A DNA stretch of 64,000 nucleotides. It comes from Sphingomonadaceae bacterium. GTDB lineage: Bacteria; Pseudomonadota; Alphaproteobacteria; Sphingomonadales; Sphingomonadaceae. The notes below the pieces were generated by a model. That model made no database searches, was not told the origin of the DNA, and saw only the letters and a program-made list of their open reading frames with translations. A program made the position numbers and the translations under genes. Every line of letters begins with the position of its first letter. The first letter of the stretch is position 1. Location of the stretch: contig JASBUR010000009.1 of NCBI GenBank assembly GCA_030147805.1, positions 1 through 64,000 on the forward strand. The letters are read 5' to 3'. This document shows positions 50,954 through 62,420 of this stretch, piece after piece.

Positions 50954-52081
50954 GTGGGTAGCGGGTTGCGCCTGGCGATCGGGTTGATGTCGGGAACCTC
51001 GATGGACGGGGTCGACGCGGCGCTGATCGAAACCGATGGCGACCGGCTGGTCCGGCCCCTCGATCATCACTCGCAGCCCTATGACGAGGCGATGCGCGCC
51101 AAGCTCCGGCGCGCGATGGAACTGGCGCTGGCGATGGACGCGCCCGCGGCGCACGCCGAGATCGACCGCATCGCACTCGACCTGACCGTGGCGCACGACG
51201 AGGCGGCCGAAGCCCTGATCGCCAAAGCCGGCGTCGCGCCCGACGACATCGACGTCATCGGCTTCCACGGCCAGACGGTCGCGCATCGCCCCGACCGGCG
51301 CTGGACCTGGCAGATCGGCGACGGGGCGCTGCTCGCCAGGCTGTCGGGCGTCCGCGTGATCGACGATTTCCGTTCGGCCGACGTCGCCGCGGGCGGGCAG
51401 GGGGCGCCGCTGGTGCCCGTCTTCCACCAGGCGCTCGTCGAACCGCTGCGCGAGTTGAGCGGCCTCGGCTGCCGCCAGGCGGTGGCGGTGCTTAACCTCG
51501 GCGGCGTCGGCAACCTCACCTGGTTCGGCACCGCCGACGACGACATGCTGGCGTTCGACACCGGTCCGGGCAATGCGCTGATCGACGACTGGGTGCGCGC
51601 CGAAGCCGGGCTCAGCCACGACGAGGGCGGTGCGCTGGCGCTCAGCGGCACGGTGCATGAAGAGCGGCTGGCGGCGATGTGCGACCTGCCATGGTTCGAT
51701 ACGCCGCCGCCCAAGTCGCTCGATCGCAACGACTTCTCGATCGAGGCGATCCGCGGGCTGGGACTCGCCGATGGCGCGGCGACGCTCGCCGCCTTTACCG
51801 CCGAAACGGTGCGGATCGCGCTGCGCCACGCCCCCGAGCCGACGTCGCGGCTGATCGTGGCCGGCGGCGGGCGGCGCAACGAGGCGCTGATGACGATGCT
51901 GCGGCAGCGGCTCAACATGCCCGTCCAGCCCGCCGAGGCGGTCGGCTGGGACGGCGACATGCTCGAGGCGCAGGCGTTCGCCTATCTCGCGGTTCGCGTA
52001 CTCGACGGCCGACCGACGAGCTTCCCGACGACGACGGGCGTCGCGCAACCGATCGGCGGCGGACGGGTTCATCAACCATGA
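50954..52081 (+). CDS. anmK: Anhydro-N-acetylmuramic acid kinase
   Basis: The 375-residue enzyme phosphorylates and opens 1,6-anhydro-N-acetylmuramic acid released by cell-wall turnover, so it can be reused. It begins GLMSGTSMDGVDAALIETDG, the family signature for the phosphate loop. FHGQTVAHRPD, NLGGVGNLTWFG, DTGPGNALIDDW and VAGGGRRNEALMTML follow. The start is GTG 50954. The stop overlaps the next ATG by 4 bases, so a small secreted protein is coupled to it. Confidence 0.95.
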   Translation: MGSGLRLAIGLMSGTSMDGVDAALIETDGDRLVRPLDHHSQPYDEAMRAKLRRAMELALAMDAPAAHAEIDRIALDLTVAHDEAAEALIAKAGVAPDDIDVIGFHGQTVAHRPDRRWTWQIGDGALLARLSGVRVIDDFRSADVAAGGQGAPLVPVFHQALVEPLRELSGLGCRQAVAVLNLGGVGNLTWFGTADDDMLAFDTGPGNALIDDWVRAEAGLSHDEGGALALSGTVHEERLAAMCDLPWFDTPPPKSLDRNDFSIEAIRGLGLADGAATLAAFTAETVRIALRHAPEPTSRLIVAGGGRRNEALMTMLRQRLNMPVQPAEAVGWDGDMLEAQAFAYLAVRVLDGRPTSFPTTTGVAQPIGGGRVHQP

Positions 52082-52392
52082 ACAGGTTCATCCTCATCGC
52101 GGCGCTCGCCGCCGGCGCCGCGCAGGCGGCGACGCCCGAAAGCTATGCGGCGCTCGAGGCAAAGGTCGCGACCGCCTGCGGCAAGGCCAGCGGGTTCGAC
52201 CGGGCGCAGGTATCGCCGACGACGGTCCGCTTCAGCGACCAGGCCGGCGTCGATGCGCGGCTGGTCACCGGCATCTATCCGCAGCCGCACATGAAGCGGG
52301 CGCAAGGGCTGATGCTCTGCCTCTACGATCGCCGTAGCGGGCGGGTCGAAGTTCAGGACGCCGAGAGCTGGTGGACGCGGCGGAAGGGCTAG
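52078..52392 (+). CDS. Small secreted protein, unknown function
   Basis: The 104-residue product overlaps anmK by 4 bases and begins with a signal peptide (NRFILIAALAAGAAQAATPE). The mature part holds two cysteines, GKASGFDRAQVSPTTVRFSD and LMLCLYDRRSGRVEVQDAESWW. I recognise no family. A link with cell-wall recycling is only suggested by position. Its stop shares CTAG with the convergent hydrolase gene. Confidence 0.75.
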   Translation: MNRFILIAALAAGAAQAATPESYAALEAKVATACGKASGFDRAQVSPTTVRFSDQAGVDARLVTGIYPQPHMKRAQGLMLCLYDRRSGRVEVQDAESWWTRRKG

Positions 52393-53027
52393 CGGCCGCT
52401 CGCCATCCGCATGTCGACATAGGATTCGACGAGGCCCTGGAGCTCGACCATTTCTTTTTCGAAGAAATGGTTGGCGCCCTCGATCATCTCATGCGTGATC
52501 GTGATGTGGCGCTGCGTCTTGAGCTTGTCGACGAGCTTCTGCACCCCGCCGGCGGTCACGACCTCGTCGCTGACGCCGTTGACGATCAGCCCCGAGGAGG
52601 GGCAGGGCGCGAGGAAGCCGAAGTCGTAGAGGTTGGCAGGCGGCGCGACCGAGATGAAGCCCTTGATCTCGGGCCGGCGCATCAGCAGCTGCATGCCGAT
52701 CCAGGCGCCGAAGCTGAAGCCCGCCACCCAGGTGATCTGCGCCTCGGGGTTGAACTGCTGCAGCCAGTCGAGCGCCGAGGCGGCGTCGGACAGCTCGCCG
52801 ATGCCGTTGTCGAATTCGCCCTGGCTGCGCCCGACGCCGCGGAAATTGAACCGCAGCGTCGCAAAGCCGCGCTTGGCGAAGACGTTGTACAGCATGTGCA
52901 CGATGTGGTTGTTCATCGTGCCCGGATGCGGGTGCAGGATGATCGCCACCGGCGCGCGCGGACGGCTGCCCGGCTGGTAGCGGCCCTCGAGACGACCGTC
53001 GGGGCCGGGGAAAATGACTTCTGGCAT
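52389..53027 (-). CDS. Alpha/beta hydrolase, dienelactone-hydrolase-like
   Basis: The 212-residue protein has the alpha/beta hydrolase fold: HPHPGTMNNHIVHMLYNVFAKRGFATLRFNFRGVGRSQGEFDNG near the start, the nucleophile serine in VAGFSFGAWIGMQ, an aspartate in NGVSDEVVTAGG and histidine in EGANHFFEKEM. The phrase HPHP with RGVGRSQG marks a bacterial subfamily often found next to iron-sulfur or Suf genes; here it is divergent from the cysteine desulfurases. The substrate is unknown. Confidence 0.85.
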   Translation of the reverse strand: MPEVIFPGPDGRLEGRYQPGSRPRAPVAIILHPHPGTMNNHIVHMLYNVFAKRGFATLRFNFRGVGRSQGEFDNGIGELSDAASALDWLQQFNPEAQITWVAGFSFGAWIGMQLLMRRPEIKGFISVAPPANLYDFGFLAPCPSSGLIVNGVSDEVVTAGGVQKLVDKLKTQRHITITHEMIEGANHFFEKEMVELQGLVESYVDMRMASGR

Positions 53028-53080
53028 GGCGAGCGCCTATATAGGGGAGTCGCCCGACTCCGCAACCGGAACCGCTCAGC

Positions 53081-54163
53081 ATGACCGCCTATCTCGACTA
53101 TAACGCCACTGCGCCGCTCGAGCCGGCGGCCGTCGAAGCGATGGCGGCGGCGGCGCGCGACTGGGCGAACCCCTCGTCGGTGCACGGCGCCGGCCGCCGG
53201 GCCAGGGGACGGCTCGAAGCCGCACGCGAGACGATCGCACGGCATCTGAGCTGCCAACCGCAAGCGATTGTTTTCACGAGTGGTGGTACCGAAGCACTTG
53301 GACTTGCGCTGCGCGGCGTCGCGGCGGCGTCGACGATCGTGTCGGCGGTCGAACATGATGCGGTTCGGTTGCAGGCCGCCGCGTCGGTGGTGGCACCGGT
53401 CGATACCGACGGGCGCATCGATCTCGACGCGCTCGCCGGGCTCCTCGCCGCCGCGCCGCGCCCGGCGCTCGTCGCGGTCATGCACGTCAACAACGAGACG
53501 GGGGTCATCCAGCCGATCGAGGCGGTGATCGACCTCGTCCGCGCGCACGGCGCGCGCCTGCTGTGCGACGCCGTCCAGTCGGCGGGGAAGCTGCCGTTGC
53601 CAGCCGCCGATCTCGTTGCGGTGTCGGCGCACAAGCTCGGCGGTCCTCCGGGCGTCGGGGCGCTGATCGTTCGCTGCGCCGACGATCTCGAAGCGGTGCA
53701 GCGCGGCGGCGGGCAGGAGCGCGGCTTGCGCGCCGGTACCGAGAACCTGCCGGCCATCGCCGGTTTTGCCGCAGCGCTCGAGGCGCGCGCCGACCGGGGC
53801 TGGCTCGCGCGTGCGGCCGCGCTGCGCGACCGGCTCGAGGCAAGGCTCGGCGGTGCCGCCGAGCTTATCGGCGCCGGGGCGCCACGCCTCGGCACGACGA
53901 CGTGCCTGCGCATGCCGGGCGTACCGGCGTCGACGCAGCTGATCGCGCTCGATCTTGCCGGGTTCGCGGTATCGAGCGGCGCCGCCTGTTCGTCGGGCAA
54001 GGTGCGGACCAGCCACGTGCTGACCGCGATGGGCCTGTCCGCGGCAGCGGCGGCAGAGGCGATCCGCGTGAGCCTGGGCTGGCACAGCACTGAAGCCGAG
54101 GTCGACGGTCTTGCCGACGCCTGGGACGCGCTCGCACGTCGGCAGGCGGCGAAGGCAGCCTGA
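53081..54163 (+). CDS. Cysteine desulfurase, first of a tandem pair
   Basis: The 360-residue NifS/IscS-type enzyme takes sulfur from cysteine as a persulfide for iron-sulfur clusters. PLP contacts appear in FTSGGTEALGLALRG; the histidine is in VEHDAVRL and the Schiff-base lysine in VSAHKLGGPPGVGALIV. The catalytic cysteine lies in SSGAACSSGKVRTSHVL. All needed residues are present. The stop overlaps the start of a second desulfurase by one base. It is probably a duplicated but divergent paralogue. Confidence 0.92.
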   Translation: MTAYLDYNATAPLEPAAVEAMAAAARDWANPSSVHGAGRRARGRLEAARETIARHLSCQPQAIVFTSGGTEALGLALRGVAAASTIVSAVEHDAVRLQAAASVVAPVDTDGRIDLDALAGLLAAAPRPALVAVMHVNNETGVIQPIEAVIDLVRAHGARLLCDAVQSAGKLPLPAADLVAVSAHKLGGPPGVGALIVRCADDLEAVQRGGGQERGLRAGTENLPAIAGFAAALEARADRGWLARAAALRDRLEARLGGAAELIGAGAPRLGTTTCLRMPGVPASTQLIALDLAGFAVSSGAACSSGKVRTSHVLTAMGLSAAAAAEAIRVSLGWHSTEAEVDGLADAWDALARRQAAKAA

Positions 54164-55302
54164 TGGCGGCGCCGATCTACCTCGATTATCAGGCGACGAC
54201 GCCGGTCGATCCGGCGGTCGCGGCGGCGATGCAGCCCTATCTGATCGAGCGCTTCGGCAATCCGCATTCGCCGCACCGTTATGGCTGGGAGGCCGAAGCC
54301 GCCGTCGACGTTGCGCGCTCGCAGATCGCAGCTCTTCTGAACACGGTGCCCCAAACCATTGTATTTGCGAGCGGTGCGACCGAGGCGTCGAATCTGGCGC
54401 TCAAGGGGGCGATGACCGCGCCGGGGCAGCGCCGCCGCCGGATCGTCACCGTCGCCACCGAGCATAGCTGCGTGCTCGACACCGTTCGCTATCTCGCCGG
54501 CCTCGGTGCCGAGCTGACCTTGATCGGCGTCGATGGCGACGGGCTCGTTCGGCTCGACGAGGTCGCGGCGGCGATCGCCGACGACGTGGCGATCGTCTCG
54601 GTGATGGCGGTCAACAACGAGATCGGCGTCGTCCAGCCCGTCGCCGAGATCGCGGCGCTGGCGCACGCCGCCGGGGCGCTGATGCATTGCGACGCGGCGC
54701 AGGCGTTCGGAAAGCTGCCGCTCGACGTCGAGGCGCTCGGCATCGACCTCTTGAGCGTGTCGGGGCACAAGATCTACGGTCCCAAGGGCATCGGCGCGCT
54801 CTACGTGCGGCCGGGAACGCCCCTGGCCCCGCAGATGCACGGTGGCGGGCAGGAGGGCGACGGGCTGCGGTCGGGCACGCTGGCGCCGATGCTGTGCGTC
54901 GGGCTCGGCACGGCGGCGGAGATCGCCGCGGCGCGGATGGCGGAGGACGCCGACCAGGCCCGACGGCTGTGGGACCGCGCGCTCGATGCGCTCGCCGTGC
55001 CGTACCGGATCAACGGCAGCGTGACCGACCGCTGGCCCGGCAATCTCAACCTCACTTTTCCGGGTATCGACGGGGCGCGGCTGCTGGCCGACCTGCGCGG
55101 TCTCGCGGTCTCGGCCGGGGCTGCCTGCGCCTCGGCGAAGGGGCGGCCGAGCCATGTGCTGGCGGCGCTCGGGCTGTCGCCGTCGCTGGCGCGGTCGAGC
55201 CTGCGGGTCGGCTGGGGGCGCTTTACCAGCGAGGGGGAGATCGACCGGGCGATGGCGATGATCAACGAGGCGGTACGGGCCCAGGGGGTCCGGGCGGCAT
55301 GA
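54163..55302 (+). CDS. Cysteine desulfurase, second of a tandem pair
   Basis: The 379-residue paralogue has FASGATEASNLALKGA, a histidine in ATEHSCVLDT, the lysine in SVSGHKIYGPKGIGALYV and the catalytic cysteine in SAGAACASAKGRPSHVLAAL. It ends with RSSLRVGWGRFTSEGE. It supplies sulfur like the first copy. It overlaps the ferredoxin gene by 4 bases, so ferredoxin and desulfurase are coupled; reduction of the growing cluster is the usual reason. It is closer to IscS in length than the first copy. Confidence 0.92.
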   Translation: MAAPIYLDYQATTPVDPAVAAAMQPYLIERFGNPHSPHRYGWEAEAAVDVARSQIAALLNTVPQTIVFASGATEASNLALKGAMTAPGQRRRRIVTVATEHSCVLDTVRYLAGLGAELTLIGVDGDGLVRLDEVAAAIADDVAIVSVMAVNNEIGVVQPVAEIAALAHAAGALMHCDAAQAFGKLPLDVEALGIDLLSVSGHKIYGPKGIGALYVRPGTPLAPQMHGGGQEGDGLRSGTLAPMLCVGLGTAAEIAAARMAEDADQARRLWDRALDALAVPYRINGSVTDRWPGNLNLTFPGIDGARLLADLRGLAVSAGAACASAKGRPSHVLAALGLSPSLARSSLRVGWGRFTSEGEIDRAMAMINEAVRAQGVRAA

Positions 55303-55634
55303 CGACCGTGCGCTTCATTTCGGCGGATGGTCGGACGACGGTCGAGGCGACGGGCGCGCCGGGGACGCGGCTGCTCGAGCTGGCGCAGGCGAACGACCAG
55401 CCGCTCGAAGGCGCCTGCGAAGGCGCGATGGCCTGTTCGACCTGCCATGTGATCGTCGCCGACGGCGACTACGCCAAGCTGCCGCCACCGAGCGAGGAGG
55501 AAGAGGACATGCTCGACTTCGCCTATGGCGTGTCGCGCACCTCGCGCCTTGCCTGCCAGATCTGGCTGACCGACGCGATCGATAGCCTCGAAGTCCGCAT
55601 GCCGGGAGGCAGCGCCAACATGCAGCGCCGCTAG
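55299..55634 (+). CDS. [2Fe-2S] ferredoxin, adrenodoxin type
   Basis: The 111-residue protein has cluster cysteines in LEGACEGAMACSTCHVIV plus the fourth in SRLACQIWL, the adrenodoxin/Isc ferredoxin spacing. EEEEDMLDFAYGV is the acidic docking region. It carries electrons, probably for iron-sulfur cluster assembly with the upstream desulfurases. The ATG overlaps the desulfurase stop by 4 bases, and its own stop shares CTAG with mlaA. Confidence 0.95.
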   Translation: MTTVRFISADGRTTVEATGAPGTRLLELAQANDQPLEGACEGAMACSTCHVIVADGDYAKLPPPSEEEEDMLDFAYGVSRTSRLACQIWLTDAIDSLEVRMPGGSANMQRR

Positions 55635-56593
55635 GGCTTCGGCTCGGTCGGCGGCTCGGTCGCAACGTCGGGCGTCGGCTCCGCCGCCGGCGGGGTCGCC
55701 GGGACGGCGGGCGCCGCATCGGCGGGCTCGGCGTCGGCGGGTTCGGCGTCGACGGGCGCGGTCGCCTCGCCGGGCGTCTCGGCCGCGGCGGCAACGGGGT
55801 CGCTCGCGGCCGTCGGCGCCTCCGTCGGGGGCGCCGCGACGCGTGGCGCGGCGGCAGGCGCCGCCGGCGTCGACTCGTCATATTCGTCGGGCGGCGCGCC
55901 GTCGTGGATGAGGTTCCAGCGATACTGGAGGAAGGCCGACTTCACCGTGGCATATTCGTCGGCGCTGCCGTCGAGCAGCGGATCGGCGGTATCCATCACG
56001 TACGAGCGGGTATCGGCCAGCTCGAGTCCGGTGAGGCCCACGGTCTCGAGCGTGGTGAGGTTCGCCCGGTCGATCGCGATGCGATACGGGTCGCCGACGC
56101 GCTCGACGCCGAAGCCGATGGCATCGCGTACGGTCGAGGGGCCGAACAGCGGCAGCATGACGTAGGGTCCCGAGTTCATGCCCCAGACGGCGAGGGTCTG
56201 GCCGAGATCCTCGGGCTCCTCGGGCAGGCCCATGTCGGTGGCGTGGTCGGCAAGCCCGCCGACGCCGAGCGTGGTATTGATGAGGAAGCGCGCCGCGGTG
56301 CGGAACGCCTGCTTCACCTTGCCCTGCAGGACCGCGTTGATGAACGAATAGGGCTCGTCGACATTGTTGAAGGCATTGCCGATGCCGCGCTGCGCCGCCT
56401 TGGGGGTCACGGCGCGATAGGCCTTGGTGGCCGGCGTTACGAGCGCCTTGTCGAGGCCGCGATTGAAGTTGTAGATGCTGCGGTTGGTGCGCTCATAGGG
56501 GTCGCGCTCGGCGGCGAGCTGGTTCCCCGGCGTTGTGGCGCATGCGCCCAGGAAGGTGGCCGCCAGCAGGGCGGCGACGCGAGTAGCGCGCAA
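55631..56593 (-). CDS. mlaA: MlaA/VacJ outer-membrane lipoprotein with Ala/Pro-rich tail
   Basis: The 320-residue product starts at TTG 56593 because GGGAGA lies 6 bases upstream and the N-terminus then reads as a lipoprotein signal (RVAALLAATFLGAC). The MlaA domain follows: DPYERTNRSIYNFNRGLDKALV, FNNVDEPYSFINAVLQG, RFLINTTLGVGGLADHA, DLGQTLAVWG and GPYVMLPLFGPSTVRDAIG. MlaA takes phospholipids from the outer leaflet and feeds them to the Mla transport system. From about residue 245 an 80-residue Ala/Pro/Glu tail follows that has no fold. A 7-bp inverted repeat (CCCAGCA/TGCTGGG, 56615-56639) lies in its leader. Confidence 0.92.
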   Translation of the reverse strand: MRATRVAALLAATFLGACATTPGNQLAAERDPYERTNRSIYNFNRGLDKALVTPATKAYRAVTPKAAQRGIGNAFNNVDEPYSFINAVLQGKVKQAFRTAARFLINTTLGVGGLADHATDMGLPEEPEDLGQTLAVWGMNSGPYVMLPLFGPSTVRDAIGFGVERVGDPYRIAIDRANLTTLETVGLTGLELADTRSYVMDTADPLLDGSADEYATVKSAFLQYRWNLIHDGAPPDEYDESTPAAPAAAPRVAAPPTEAPTAASDPVAAAAETPGEATAPVDAEPADAEPADAAPAVPATPPAAEPTPDVATEPPTEPKP

Positions 56594-56668
56594 ATGAAAT
56601 CTCCCGAACCCGAACCCAGCAGGATGCATAAATGCTGGGAAGCAATATGGGTCCGGCGAGTCAATCCG

Positions 56669-56697
56669 TTGACCGCATATAAAGAGATATTTATGTC
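56669..56697 (+). promoter_or_regulatory. Promoter of the arsR-met operon with embedded operator
   Basis: TTGACC at 56669-56674, a 17-base spacer and TATGTC at 56692-56697 form a plausible promoter. Between the hexamers lies the inverted repeat ATAAA-N6-TTTAT (56679-56694), in an AT-rich patch that stands out from its surroundings. Predicted transcription would start about at the ATG 56706, giving a leaderless message. The position of the dyad fits autorepression by the ArsR-family product. Confidence 0.6.
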
Positions 56698-56705
56698 TGC
56701 AACCC

Positions 56706-57647
56706 ATGACTGACGCCCTGCGAACCTTTCGCGCGCTCGCCGACCCTACCCGGCTCCGGATCCTGATGCTCGTCCGGCGGATGGAGCTCTCGATCGGTGA
56801 ACTCGCGCAGGTGTTGCGCCAGAGTCAGCCGCGGGTGTCGCGCCATGTGAAGATCCTCGCCGATGCAGGTCTGATCGACAGGCATAAGGAAGGCGCGTGG
56901 GTGTTTCTTCGCGGCGGGCGCGGCATGGAGGCCCAACCGGCCTTTGCCGCGCTCGATGCCTGGCAGATCGAACCTGCGAGCAGCGACGTCGAGCGGCTTG
57001 CCGCCGTTCGGGCCGAGCGCGCGACGGCTGCGGAGGAATATTTCGCGGCGCATGCCGACGAATGGGACAGCATTCGCTCGCTTCATGTCGCCGACACGGA
57101 GGTCGAAGCTGCTATCCAGCGCGTGCTGGGCGATCGGTCGATCGGAACGCTCATCGATATCGGCACCGGCACCGGCCGCATGATCGAGCTGCTGGGCCCC
57201 GTTGCTGAAGGATCGCTCGGAATTGACCGGAGCGTCGACATGCTTCGCGTCGCGCGCGCCAAGATCGAAGCGGCCGGCCTTCGCCAGGCGCAAGTGCGTC
57301 ATGCCGACATGTATGCGCTTCCCGTCGACGATCACTGTGCCGACACGGTCGTGCTTCACCAGGTGCTCCATTTCGCCCAGGACCCTGCAGCGGCCATCGC
57401 CGAGGCGGCCCGCGTGCTGGCGCCCGGCGGACGGTTGCTGATCGTCGATTTCGCGTCCCACGACCGTGAGGAACTGCGCCAGCTTCACGCGCACATGCGC
57501 CTGGGCTTCGACGACGCGCAGGTCTGCCACTGGCTCGGCGAGTCGGGTTTGTCGTCGCGCGTCGTCGACCGACTGAGCGGCGGTCCGCTGACGGTGACGC
57601 TATGGATCGGCGAGCGCGCACCGCTGCGCCGCGCGGAGGCTGCATGA
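56706..57647 (+). CDS. ArsR-family regulator fused to a SAM-methyltransferase domain
   Basis: The 313-residue protein starts with an ArsR winged helix (residues 1-85; RTFRALADPTRLRILMLV and SQPRVSRHVKILADAGLID). It lacks the metal-binding cysteines. A methyltransferase domain (about 110-310) with DIGTGTGRMIELLG near 150, MYALPVDDHCADTVVLHQVLHF and RVLAPGGRLLIVDF follows. The fold should bind SAM or SAH. In an operon with metF and metH it most likely senses the SAM/SAH state and controls methyl-cycle genes, as known for SahR-type regulators; no ligand data exist here. Overlaps metF by 4 bases. Confidence 0.88.
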   Translation: MTDALRTFRALADPTRLRILMLVRRMELSIGELAQVLRQSQPRVSRHVKILADAGLIDRHKEGAWVFLRGGRGMEAQPAFAALDAWQIEPASSDVERLAAVRAERATAAEEYFAAHADEWDSIRSLHVADTEVEAAIQRVLGDRSIGTLIDIGTGTGRMIELLGPVAEGSLGIDRSVDMLRVARAKIEAAGLRQAQVRHADMYALPVDDHCADTVVLHQVLHFAQDPAAAIAEAARVLAPGGRLLIVDFASHDREELRQLHAHMRLGFDDAQVCHWLGESGLSSRVVDRLSGGPLTVTLWIGERAPLRRAEAA

Positions 57648-58588
57648 ACCTGTCGCTCGCTCAGATGTCCGAAGCCGCCCGCGCGCTCGGGAGGCCGCTT
57701 TACGCCGATCTCGCCGGCGACATCGACGTGTCGTTTGAATTTTTTCCGCCCAAGAGCGATGCGATGGAGGCAACGCTCTGGTCGTCGATCGAAACGCTTC
57801 AGCCGCTGCATCCGCGCTTCGTCTCGGTGACCTATGGGGCCGGTGGCTCGACGCGCGAGCGCACGCACAACACCGTCGCGCGCATCGTCCGCGAGACCGC
57901 GTTGACGCCGGCGGCGCACCTTACCTGCGTCGACGCCAGCCGCGGCGAGATCGACGACGTCGCGCGTGCCTATTGGGCGGCCGGGGTTCGACACATCGTC
58001 GCGCTGCGCGGCGATCCGCCCGTCCAGGGGCAGCGCTTCGAAGCCCGGGCCGACGGCTATGCCAGCGCCGCTGCGCTCGTCGAGGGGTTGCGCCGCGTTC
58101 ATGATTTCGACGTGTCGGTCGCGGCCTATCCCGAAGCGCATCCCGAAGCGAGCTCGCTGGCCAGCGATATCGATAATCTGAGGCGCAAGCTCGACGCGGG
58201 GGCGACGCGCGCCATCACGCAGTTCTTCTTCGAGCCCGACACATTCTTTCGCTTTCGCGACGCGGCGGCAGCAGCGGGCGTCGATGCCGAGCTCGTGCCC
58301 GGAATCCTGCCGGTCTCGAACTTCGCCCAGACGTATAAGATGGCCTCGATGTGCAAGACCGCCATTCCGGGATGGATGGAGCGGCTCTTCGTCGGTCTCG
58401 AGGACAAGCCGGCGGCGCGGCAATTGGTGGCTGCGACGGTCGCGGCGGAATTGTGCCGCCGCCTCTACGCTGGCGGTGTGCGGCAGTTTCACTTCTACAC
58501 CCTCAATCGCGCCGAGCTGGCCTACGCGATTTGCCATCTGCTCGGCGTCCGGCCGCAGGGCGAGCGCCGGCAGGAGCGCGCGGCATGA
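57644..58588 (+). CDS. metF: Methylenetetrahydrofolate reductase
   Basis: The 314-residue FAD enzyme reduces 5,10-methylene-THF to 5-methyl-THF, the methyl donor for methionine. It has SFEFFPPKSDAMEATLW with the catalytic glutamate, PRFVSVTYGAGGSTRERT, HLTCVDASRGEI, HIVALRGDPP and AGATRAITQFFFE. The end QFHFYTLNRAELAYAI matches the family. ATG 57644 overlaps the regulator stop, and its stop overlaps metH1. Length is normal for the bacterial type. Confidence 0.95.
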   Translation: MNLSLAQMSEAARALGRPLYADLAGDIDVSFEFFPPKSDAMEATLWSSIETLQPLHPRFVSVTYGAGGSTRERTHNTVARIVRETALTPAAHLTCVDASRGEIDDVARAYWAAGVRHIVALRGDPPVQGQRFEARADGYASAAALVEGLRRVHDFDVSVAAYPEAHPEASSLASDIDNLRRKLDAGATRAITQFFFEPDTFFRFRDAAAAAGVDAELVPGILPVSNFAQTYKMASMCKTAIPGWMERLFVGLEDKPAARQLVAATVAAELCRRLYAGGVRQFHFYTLNRAELAYAICHLLGVRPQGERRQERAA

Positions 58589-59630
58589 ACGCGACGGAAC
58601 GACTGCGGGCCGAGGCGGCCAGGCGCATCCTCATCAAGGATGGGCCCTACGGGACCGCGATTCAGGCCCGTGCGCTCGACGAGAAAGCGTTTCGCGGCGG
58701 GCGCGAGTTTGCGCGCGATCAGCGCGGCAACAACGATCTTCTGAACCTCACTCAGCCCGAGATCGTGCGGGAGATCTGTGAATCCTACCTGGCCGCTGGC
58801 GCCGACATCGTGGCGACAAACACGTTCAGCGCCAACCGCATCAGCCAAGCCGACTATGGCGCCGAATCGCTGTCCCGTGACATTAACATCGCTGCCGCCC
58901 GCATCACCCGCGGAGCCGTCGACGCGGCGATGGCGATCGATCCCCGCCCGCGCTTCGTCGCCGGGGCGGTCGGGCCGACAAACAAGACGCTGTCGCTGTC
59001 GCCCGACGTCAACGATCCCGGGTTTCGCGAGATCGATTTCGATACGATGAAGCAGGTCTATGCCGAGCAGATCGGCGGCCTGCTCGACGGCGGTTGCGAC
59101 TTCATTCTCATCGAAACCGTCTTCGACACGCTCAATGCCAAGGCCGCGATCATGGCGGTGCTGGAGGAAGGCGATCGCCGCGGCGCCACGATTCCGCTGA
59201 TGCTCTCGATGACGATTACCGACCGGTCTGGCCGCAACCTCTCCGGTCATTCGATCGAGGCATTCTGGTATGCGGTCAGGCATGCGCGACCGGTTAGCGT
59301 CGGGCTCAACTGCTCATTCGGTGCCGATCTTCTCCGCCCGCACGTTCAGGCGCTGGATCCCATCGCCGATACGCTGATCATGGCTTATCCGAACGCCGGG
59401 CTCCCGAACGACCTGGGCGAGTATGACGAAACGCCCGCCGCCACCAGCCGCCAGCTCGATGAGTGGGCGCGCGACGGACTCCTGAACATCGTAGGCGGTT
59501 GCTGCGGCACCACGCCGGAACACATCGAGGCCATCGCCGCCGCCATGCGCGCCCATCCGCCTCGGGCGACGCCGGTGTTGCCGTCGGCGATGCGACTCGC
59601 CGGGCTCGAGCCGATGACGCTCGTCGCGTG

Positions 59631-59631
<1 letters not shown>
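58585..59631 (+). CDS. metH: Methionine synthase, homocysteine-binding subunit
   Basis: The 348-residue protein equals the N-terminal module of cobalamin-dependent MetH. The barrel has [33 protein letters not shown], and [17 protein letters not shown]. The zinc cysteines lie in [15 protein letters not shown] near residue 243 and [14 protein letters not shown] near 306. It activates homocysteine. The rest of MetH is a separate gene that starts one base inside its stop (TGATG). This split is common in alphaproteobacteria and should give a two-subunit enzyme. Confidence 0.93.
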
Positions 59632-62297
<2,666 letters not shown>

Positions 62298-62326
62298 GCG
62301 TTCGTAACCGGCGCACAAACAATAGG

Positions 62327-62411
62327 GTCGTCATCCCCGCGAAGGCGGGAACCCACCAGGCAACAGTCGAGCTGTTCGAGAGTGGGTCCCCGCCTTCGCG
62401 GGGATGACGAC
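62327..62411. repeat. REP-like long inverted repeat between convergent genes
   Basis: Arms of 29 bases at 62327-62355 and 62383-62411 are inverted copies with one mismatch, separated by 27 bases. The arm core GTCATCCCCGCGAAGGCGGG belongs to a palindrome type seen many times in sphingomonad and other proteobacterial genomes. The element lies between the ends of metH and the convergent transferase gene, so its hairpin could stop transcription from both sides or protect message 3' ends. Confidence 0.8.
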
Positions 62412-62420
62412 AATTTGAAG

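Noticed and set aside
56615-56639. CCCAGCA/TGCTGGG inverted repeat as a second operator for the arsR-met operon
   Set aside because: It lies in the mlaA leader, differs from the ATAAA/TTTAT dyad, and has no matching partner; noted in the mlaA entry only.
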